A stretch of DNA of 10,025 nucleotides from Desulfurococcales archaeon (GTDB lineage: Archaea > Thermoproteota > Thermoprotei_A > Sulfolobales > WAQK01). Below the pieces are notes generated by a model that was not told where the DNA came from, made no database searches, and saw only the letters and a program-made list of their open reading frames with translations. Where the stretch lies: the NCBI GenBank assembly GCA_027016915.1, contig JALURJ010000220.1:1-10025 (forward strand), given 5' to 3'. The position numbers and the translations under genes are program-made. Shown here piece after piece: positions 4,880-10,025 of the stretch. Position 1 is the first letter of the stretch; the number at the start of each line of letters is the position of its first letter.

Positions 4880-5937
4880 GGAGGGTTCAGGGCGATGCCA
4901 GGATAGGGGTGTTCACCGGGGGGCTTCCTAGGGGGTGCAGCCTCTGCTACACGGGGGCCAAGATAGTGGTCTTCGCAACCGGGCTCTGCAGGGACAGTTG
5001 CTACTACTGCCCGGTAAGCAGGGCCAGGATGTGGAGTGACCAGATGTACGTGGACGAGGAGCCTGCTGAGACGCTGGCCGACATACTGCTCGAGGCCTAC
5101 AGGATCGGCGCCTCCGGTGCCAGCATAACAGGCGGCGACCCCCTAGCGAGGCCCGGCAGGGTTCTCAGGATAATAAGGGGCCTGAAGGCGGAGTTCGGCG
5201 ACGACTTCCACATACACCTCTACACCTCAGGCAGGCTGGCCACCCGGAGAATGTTGGAGGAGCTGTACTCGGCAGGCCTTGACGAGATAAGGTTTCACCC
5301 AACAAGCCCATCCATGATGGAGAAGGTCAGGATAGCCGTGGAGAGCACGGGCATGGATGTGGGTGTAGAGGTCCCGGCCATCCCTGGGAGGGAGGGGGAC
5401 CTGGTGGAGCTGGCGAGGAGGCTCGAGGAGATGGGCGCCGAGTTCCTCAACCTCAACGAGATGGAGGTCAGCGAGGCCAACATAGAAGCGGTGTCGAGAA
5501 GGGGCTTCAGAGTCTCAGCCAACGGCGTCGCCGTGGAGGGAAGTAGGGAGACGGCCCTGAGGGTTGTGGAGTGGGCGGCCAAGAACCTGGAGAGGCTCAG
5601 GGTGCACTTCTGCCCGGCGGGCTTCAAAGACTACGTTCAGACCAGGAACAGGCTCCTCAGGAAGGCCCGCGGCATAGCCCACCTCTACGAGGAACCCAGC
5701 AGGGAGGGAACCCTTCTCAGGGGCGAGGTCCTTCTGAAACAGGCCTCAGCCCAGACTTACAGGCTGGTTGGGGAGGGGCTACTGGTGCCCCTGGGAGGCC
5801 GGATGTACGCAACCCATCCAGAGTTTCTGGACGAAATAGTCAGACTACTGCCTCCAGGGACCATAGAGGAGGCTGCCATCGCAGAGTACCATCCCACGCT
5901 TAGCAGGGTGCTTGTCTCTAGGAGGAGGGTAGCTTAG
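4876..5937 (+). CDS. Radical SAM protein of unknown function (pyruvate formate-lyase activase-related, COG2108-like)
   Basis: From TTG 4876 the protein has 353 residues. C38-x3-C42-x2-C45 (CRDSCYYC) binds the SAM-cleaving 4Fe-4S cluster, and GGDP at 86-89 is the usual SAM-contact motif. Strands of the partial TIM barrel follow (FHIHLYTSG near 111-119, NLNEME at 192-197). Three further cysteines are outside the canonical motif: C21 and C24 (GCSLCYTGAK) and C246 (HFCPAG). They could bind an auxiliary cluster or zinc. The region beyond about 280 is a smaller accessory domain. The sequence resembles an archaeal conserved group annotated as related to pyruvate formate-lyase activating enzyme; I know of no proven reaction. 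TTG is chosen for its Shine-Dalgarno and the TTGA overlap with the upstream stop. The gene ends overlapping the Pelota stop codon. Confidence 0.9.
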   Translation: MRRVQGDARIGVFTGGLPRGCSLCYTGAKIVVFATGLCRDSCYYCPVSRARMWSDQMYVDEEPAETLADILLEAYRIGASGASITGGDPLARPGRVLRIIRGLKAEFGDDFHIHLYTSGRLATRRMLEELYSAGLDEIRFHPTSPSMMEKVRIAVESTGMDVGVEVPAIPGREGDLVELARRLEEMGAEFLNLNEMEVSEANIEAVSRRGFRVSANGVAVEGSRETALRVVEWAAKNLERLRVHFCPAGFKDYVQTRNRLLRKARGIAHLYEEPSREGTLLRGEVLLKQASAQTYRLVGEGLLVPLGGRMYATHPEFLDEIVRLLPPGTIEEAAIAEYHPTLSRVLVSRRRVA

Positions 5938-6992
5938 TGCTCCGCCACCCTGTACCTGAGGAGGGCCACTATGCCCCCCAGGTGCTTGAGCCTCTGACCC
6001 GCAGGCGTGGATGAGGGGACCAGGTGGACCCTGCCCCTAGACTTATCCACCCTAACCATTATGTCCTCCACCGTCCTCCTCAGCTCCTCGTCATAGGTTC
6101 TCACAAGGTCGTCGAGGACCAGGAGCTCCTCAACCGCCCCCAGCTCCGCAGCAAGCTTCACCTGGTCGACGCCGTACGCTATGGTGCCGGGATCCTTTGC
6201 AAGCCTCTTCATGAACTCCTCAATTATCCTCTCAGCCTCGACTATGGCCTGTCCCCGGAGGATCTCGCCTATCCGCCCTCTCCTCACAGCCTCCCTTATA
6301 CCAGCCTCGCCGCCCATGGAGGCGTTCTCCAAGTAAACCCTGAAGCCCTTAGCCCTCAGGATCTCCGCCAGCCTATCCTTGAGCTTGCCGGGCCCCGCCA
6401 CGATCACCATGTTGGTCCCAGCCCTCCCCGCCTCGGCCTCAACAACCTTGGCTATCTCTGCCAGCCTTGTCCGCAGCACCTGTTCTCTCCCCGGGTCATC
6501 CTTCCCCGGCAGGGAGAGGTTCCCCCGCGCCACATGCTTGAGGCCCTGGGGCGAGGCTAGGGCTACACCGTACTCGTCGTAGTCCAGGGCCACCAGCACC
6601 ACCCTGACACCCCTGGCACCCCTCTCCATAAGCTTCCTGAGGATGGGGCGGGGCCAGCCCTCCTCCTTAACCACCGTCAGCACGTCGCCGGGACCTATGT
6701 TGAGGGTGTGGTGGGACCCCCTAACCCCGAACCTCTCAGGCCCCTCAACCACCACGCCTCTAAGCCTCAGCCTCGTGGTGAAGGGCTGGAACTCTGCCGC
6801 CTTTAGCCTCACAGCCAGCACCATGGGAACCCTCCTGCTCCCACCCCCCTCGGGAGCCTTAACCTCCCTCGTCGTCCTGGCCACCACCACATCGCCGGGC
6901 TTCAGGGCTAGGTAGAGGTACCAGAGGTCGTCCTCCGTCTCTACCTGGAGCTTCAGCGCCCCCGCCTTCTCATTGTACTCCAGTATCTTCAC
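5934..6992 (-). CDS. pelA: Pelota (Dom34) ribosome-rescue factor
   Basis: aPelota, delivered by aEF1A, enters the A site of stalled ribosomes and, with ABCE1, splits them. The 352-residue protein is full length. The N-terminal Sm-like domain (about 1-130) has RFGVRGSHHTLNIGPGD at 87-103. The central eRF1-like domain (about 131-260) lacks a GGQ peptide-release loop, as expected for Pelota rather than aRF1. The C-terminal domain (about 265-350) carries the characteristic SSTPAGQRLKHLGGIVALL (327-345). The start is GTG at 6992; a GAGAGGG stretch about eight bases upstream may serve as Shine-Dalgarno, and the shared A/T island at 7031-7042 predicts a leader of about 19 bases. It overlaps the radical SAM gene by four bases tail to tail (TTA/TAG), so both 3' untranslated regions must run antisense into the other gene. 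It is divergent from the acetyltransferase. Confidence 0.96.
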   Translation of the reverse strand: MKILEYNEKAGALKLQVETEDDLWYLYLALKPGDVVVARTTREVKAPEGGGSRRVPMVLAVRLKAAEFQPFTTRLRLRGVVVEGPERFGVRGSHHTLNIGPGDVLTVVKEEGWPRPILRKLMERGARGVRVVLVALDYDEYGVALASPQGLKHVARGNLSLPGKDDPGREQVLRTRLAEIAKVVEAEAGRAGTNMVIVAGPGKLKDRLAEILRAKGFRVYLENASMGGEAGIREAVRRGRIGEILRGQAIVEAERIIEEFMKRLAKDPGTIAYGVDQVKLAAELGAVEELLVLDDLVRTYDEELRRTVEDIMVRVDKSRGRVHLVPSSTPAGQRLKHLGGIVALLRYRVAEH

Positions 6993-7030
6993 TCCCCGAC
7001 CCTCTCCGCCCCCCTTATCGGTGGATGAGC

Positions 7031-7042
7031 AATTATACTTAA
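7031..7042. promoter_or_regulatory. A/T island shared by Pelota and the acetyltransferase/polymerase operon
   Basis: AATTATACTTAA (reverse TTAAGTATAATT) is the main A/T island in the 84-base divergent spacer. Leftward it predicts a start near 7011, 19 bases before GTG 6992. Rightward it predicts a start near 7063, 14 bases before TTG 7077. The smaller ACTATA at 7055-7060 is too close to TTG 7077 for a leadered transcript. Confidence 0.55.
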
Positions 7043-7076
7043 CCTGCCCCTACAACTATACTGTCGGCAGGCCCCC

Positions 7077-7556
7077 TTGTCCCAGGAGAGCTATGGTTTC
7101 AGGGAGGCATCGGAGCCCGACTTGCCAAGGCTCCACCGGCTCGAGGAGCTGTGCTTCGGCGAGGAGGCCTACCCGCTCACCTACCTCGCAATCCTGATGA
7201 AGCTGCCCGGCGCCTTCCTGGTGGCAACCCACTGTGGCGACGTGGTGGCCTACGTCTCAGCCATCCTTAGGAGGAGGCGGGTAGGCCACATAGTCTCGAT
7301 ATGCGTAGACCCGGCCCATAGGAGGAGGGGGCTGGCCAGGGAGCTCATGCTGCTGGCCGAGGAGAGGCTCGCAAGGATGGGTGCAGCTGTTTACAGGCTC
7401 GAGGTGCGGACGTCGAACACGGCGGCCATAAGGCTCTACGCGTCGCTGGGCTACAGGCCGGTCCTCTTCCTGCCCCGATACTATCCAGGCGGGGAGCCTG
7501 CAGTGGTGATGGCTAAGAGTTCCCGGGTAACGCTAATAGAGCCTGCGGCGGAATAG
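7077..7556 (+). CDS. rimI: GNAT N-terminal protein acetyltransferase (RimI/Ard1 type)
   Basis: This 159-residue protein belongs to the GNAT family that acetylates protein N termini with acetyl-CoA. Crenarchaeal members act broadly on nascent proteins rather than only on one ribosomal protein. The N-terminal strand and helix (FREASEPDLPRLHRLEELCF, 8-27) are typical of RimI. Strand 4 and the acetyl-CoA loop are HIVSICVDPAHRRRGLARE (71-89, with the R-x-x-G-x-A motif at 82-87). VRTSNTAAIRLYASLGY (110-126) and YYPGGEPAVVM (135-145) complete the family signature. The start is TTG 7077; no other start exists upstream in frame and no clear Shine-Dalgarno is seen. It shares a divergent promoter with Pelota and lies 19 bases upstream of the DNA polymerase gene, so the two are very probably one transcript. 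Confidence 0.92.
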   Translation: MSQESYGFREASEPDLPRLHRLEELCFGEEAYPLTYLAILMKLPGAFLVATHCGDVVAYVSAILRRRRVGHIVSICVDPAHRRRGLARELMLLAEERLARMGAAVYRLEVRTSNTAAIRLYASLGYRPVLFLPRYYPGGEPAVVMAKSSRVTLIEPAAE

Positions 7557-7575
7557 TAACCTAGAGTAGGGAGCC

Positions 7576-9948
7576 TTGAAGCTGGTATTCAACCTCCTCG
7601 ACGCCAGCTACGAGGTCCACGGGAACAAGCCCCAGGTGATCCTCTGGGGCGTCGCGGAGGACGGCAGAAGAGTGGTGGTCCTGGACGAGGGTTTCCGCCC
7701 CTACTTCTACGTGCTCCCCGAATCCGAGGACCTCATACCAGCCATCTCGCAGAGGATTAGGATGCTCTCCAAACCCAAGTCCCCCATAGTGGGCCTCGAC
7801 GCTGTCGAACACAAGTACTTTGGCAGGAGGGTTAAGGTTATCCGGGTCACCACGGTCATCCCAGAATACGTGCGCACTTACAGGGAGGAGGCGGCGAAGA
7901 TACCTGGGGTAAGGGAGGTGTTGGAGGCCGACATAAGGTTCGTCCTCAGATACATGATAGACAACGGCGTCAGGCCCTTCGCCTGGCACGAGGTCGAGGT
8001 AGAGGAGGTGGAGTCGAAAGGCTACAGGGTCGACGCGGCGTATAGGGCCCTCGAGAGGCCGAGGCTCCTCGATAAGGAGGGGCTGCCAAGCCTCAAGGTT
8101 CTAGCGTTCGACATAGAGGTCTACGCACCCACCGGGAGCCCCAAGCCGGCCAGCGACCCTGTGATAATAATATCCACCATGAACAGCGAGGGAGAGTTCA
8201 AACAGTTCGTTGCCGAGGACATGGACGACAAGGAGGTCATCAAGGGGTTCGCCGAGTACGTGAGGAGCTACGACCCCGACATAATCGTGGGCTACAACTC
8301 CAACAAATTCGACTGGCCCTACCTCAGAGATAGAGCCAAGTTCCTCGGAATAAAACTAGACCTCTCCAGGAGGGTGGGCGTCGAGCCAACCACAAGCGTC
8401 TACGGCCACATATCCATAGCTGGGAGGCTGAACGTAGACCTCTACGACTACGCCGAGGAGATGCCCGAGATCAAGGTGAAAACCCTGGAAAACGTGGCCG
8501 AGTACCTTGGCGTCATGCGGAAGGAGGAGAGGGTTGAGATACCGTGGTACGAGATACCCAAGTACTGGGAGAGGCCCGACCTGAGAGACAAGCTCCTCCA
8601 GTACGCCAAGGACGACGTGTTGGCGACCTACGGGATAGGGGAGAAGATCCTCCCCTTCGCCGTGCAGCTAGCCTACATAACGGGCCTCCCCCTGGATCAG
8701 GTGGGGGCGGCGAGCGTCGGCTTCAGGCTTGAATGGTACCTGATGAGGGAGGCCTACAGGCTCGGCGAACTCGTGCCCAACAGGGTTGAGAGGCCGCCGC
8801 TCACCTACAAGGGCGCCATAGTCCTGGAGCCTCGGAAAGGCCTTCACGAAAACATAGCCGTCCTAGACTTCAGCTCCATGTACCCCAACATAATGATAAG
8901 GTACAACGTAGGCCCCGACACTCTGCTGAGGAGGGGCGAGGAGGAGCCCCCCGAGGGCGTGTGGGTGGCCCCCGAGGTGGGCCACAGGTTTAGGAGGGCT
9001 CCTCCAGGCTTCTTCAAGACGGTGCTGGAAACCCTCCTCGAGCTCAGGAAGAGGATCAGGATCCAGATGAGAAAATACGAGCCAGGTACGCCGGAGTACC
9101 GCCTCCTGGACAACAGGCAGAAGGCTGTCAAGGTACTCGCCAACGCCGCCTACGGCTACCAGGGCTGGACCGTTGCAAGATGGTACTGCAGGGAGTGCGC
9201 CGAGGCCGTAACAGCTTGGGGCAGGCAGACCATCATGGGCGCCCTCAAGATAGCCGGGGAGCTGGGCTTAGAGGTGATCTACGGCGACACGGACAGCCTC
9301 TTCGTCAAGCATGAACGTGATAAGGTTGAGAAGTTCATAGAGCTGGTGGAGGAGAGGCTCGGCTTCGACATCAAGGTTGACAAGGTGTACCGGAGGGTGT
9401 TCTTCACCGAGGCCAAGAAGAGGTACATAGGGCTCCTGGAGGACGGCAGGATAGATATAGTGGGGTTCGAGGCGGTTAGGGGCGACTGGGCCGAGATAGC
9501 CAAAGAGGTTCAGGAGAGGGTTGCCGAGATCATCCTGAAGGAGGGCGACGTGGAGAAGGCTATAGAGTATGTGAGGGGCCTGATGGACGAGCTGAAGGCC
9601 GGCGGGGTGCCGCTGGAGAAGCTGATTATCTGGAAGACGCTAACCAAGCCCATAAGGGAGTACAGCGTCGAGGCGCCCCACGTGGCGGCTGCCAAGAGGA
9701 TGCTCGAGAAGGGCTATAGGGTTGAGGTGGGGGACAAGGTGGGCTACGTCATAGTGAAGGGTGGGGGAACCCTTTCAAGCAGGGCCTACCCCTACTTCCT
9801 CGTCAACCCCGGCGACGTGGATGCCAACTACTACGTGGACCACCAGGTCATACCCGCCGCCCTGAGGATACTTGGATACTACGGGGTGACGGAGTCTAGG
9901 CTAAAGGCCCTGTCGAAGGGGCAAAAAAGCCTATTCGACTTCTTCTGA
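7576..9948 (+). CDS. polB: Replicative-type family-B DNA polymerase with 3'-5' exonuclease and PIP box
   Basis: The 790-residue protein carries every catalytic motif of an active proofreading family-B polymerase. Exonuclease motifs: Exo I with D179 and E181 (AFDIEVYAP), Exo II N241-F245-D246 (GYNSNKFDWPYL) and Exo III Y343/D347 (YAKDDVLATYGI). Polymerase motifs: A at 430-439 (LDFSSMYPNI), B at 519-527 (KVLANAAYG) and C at 569-574 (YGDTDS). KKRY at 614-617 marks the palm/thumb junction. The C terminus, QKSLFDFF (783-790), is a textbook PCNA-interacting (PIP) box, which would tether it to the sliding clamp. Its length and intact motifs fit the shorter crenarchaeal PolB type (PolB3-like) rather than the longer PolB1 or the inactivated PolB2, but subtype needs a tree. 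TTG 7576 is the start: an in-frame TAG at 7567-7569 excludes anything upstream. GGGAG ends two bases before it, a short Shine-Dalgarno spacing. Confidence 0.96.
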   Translation: MKLVFNLLDASYEVHGNKPQVILWGVAEDGRRVVVLDEGFRPYFYVLPESEDLIPAISQRIRMLSKPKSPIVGLDAVEHKYFGRRVKVIRVTTVIPEYVRTYREEAAKIPGVREVLEADIRFVLRYMIDNGVRPFAWHEVEVEEVESKGYRVDAAYRALERPRLLDKEGLPSLKVLAFDIEVYAPTGSPKPASDPVIIISTMNSEGEFKQFVAEDMDDKEVIKGFAEYVRSYDPDIIVGYNSNKFDWPYLRDRAKFLGIKLDLSRRVGVEPTTSVYGHISIAGRLNVDLYDYAEEMPEIKVKTLENVAEYLGVMRKEERVEIPWYEIPKYWERPDLRDKLLQYAKDDVLATYGIGEKILPFAVQLAYITGLPLDQVGAASVGFRLEWYLMREAYRLGELVPNRVERPPLTYKGAIVLEPRKGLHENIAVLDFSSMYPNIMIRYNVGPDTLLRRGEEEPPEGVWVAPEVGHRFRRAPPGFFKTVLETLLELRKRIRIQMRKYEPGTPEYRLLDNRQKAVKVLANAAYGYQGWTVARWYCRECAEAVTAWGRQTIMGALKIAGELGLEVIYGDTDSLFVKHERDKVEKFIELVEERLGFDIKVDKVYRRVFFTEAKKRYIGLLEDGRIDIVGFEAVRGDWAEIAKEVQERVAEIILKEGDVEKAIEYVRGLMDELKAGGVPLEKLIIWKTLTKPIREYSVEAPHVAAAKRMLEKGYRVEVGDKVGYVIVKGGGTLSSRAYPYFLVNPGDVDANYYVDHQVIPAALRILGYYGVTESRLKALSKGQKSLFDFF

Positions 9949-9952
9949 CGGC

Positions 9953-10025
9953 TCATAGAATGTCGTCGAAGGTGAGGAGCTGGAGGTTGAAGGGCCTCTT
10001 GGTCACGGCGCCCATCTTGGTCCCT
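9953..10025 (-). CDS. C-terminal end of an unidentified gene entering from the right edge
   Basis: On the minus strand one frame stays open from the window edge to TGA at 9955-9953, giving the last 23 residues, GTKMGAVTKRPFNLQLLTFD followed by DIL. Of these 23 codons, 21 end in G or C, matching the codon pattern of the real genes, while the other two minus frames lack this. I do not recognise the tail. The gene would be convergent with the polymerase with four bases between stop codons. The fragment is too short for assignment. Confidence 0.65.
   Translation of the reverse strand, partial: GTKMGAVTKRPFNLQLLTFDDIL

Noticed and set aside
6024..6560. Plus-strand open frame of 178 codons
   Set aside because: It lies wholly antisense to Pelota, whose protein is unmistakable. 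GC-rich codon bias on one strand creates long antisense frames.
7561..7989. Minus-strand open frame of 142 codons
   Set aside because: It is antisense to the N-terminal domain of the DNA polymerase and has no promoter or Shine-Dalgarno.

Overview
The window looks like a GC-rich hyperthermophilic crenarchaeote, most probably a Desulfurococcales member close to Aeropyrum. The evidence is: archaeal-only information-processing genes (RNA polymerase subunit P, TFB, aIF1, Pelota, family-B DNA polymerase); a TFB with the half-degenerate zinc ribbon typical of Crenarchaeota; heavy use of AGG and of G/C third positions; A/T-rich TATA islands in otherwise GC-rich spacers; a tRNA-Gln interrupted by a short canonical archaeal intron; and an unusually high share of TTG start codons. 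The genus is an inference.

Layout. 1-975 (-): the first 325 residues of an unrecognised secreted or membrane-anchored protein with a glycine/alanine-rich hydrophobic segment; its C terminus lies outside the window. 1133-1279 (-): rpoP, only 48 codons. 1374-1691 (+): aIF1, divergent from rpoP over one palindromic TATA box. 1774-2706 (-): TFB, convergent with aIF1. 2707-2873: spacer with two TFB promoters, a nested inverted repeat and the tRNA promoter. 2874-2970 (+): tRNA-Gln(CUG) with a 21-nt bulge-helix-bulge intron. 2982-4079 (-): site-2 protease with a PDZ domain, convergent with the tRNA. 4080-4153: compact divergent promoter with a perfect 8-4-8 palindrome. 4154-5937 (+): a two-gene operon of a nucleotidyltransferase and a radical SAM protein joined by a TTGA stop/start overlap. 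5934-6992 (-): Pelota, overlapping the radical SAM gene tail to tail. 7077-9948 (+): N-terminal acetyltransferase then family-B DNA polymerase with a C-terminal PCNA-binding motif. 9953-10025 (-): the last 23 codons of an unidentified gene.

How it fits together. Most genes serve transcription (RpoP, TFB), translation start (aIF1), ribosome rescue (Pelota), decoding (tRNA-Gln), protein N-terminal acetylation and DNA synthesis. Three loci are not explained by this: the secreted glycine-zipper protein, the palindrome-controlled site-2 protease, and the nucleotidyltransferase/radical SAM operon. The last is the best candidate for an undescribed biochemical system here. I saw no CRISPR array, insertion sequence, rRNA or replication origin. 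No stretch over 300 bases lacks a gene.
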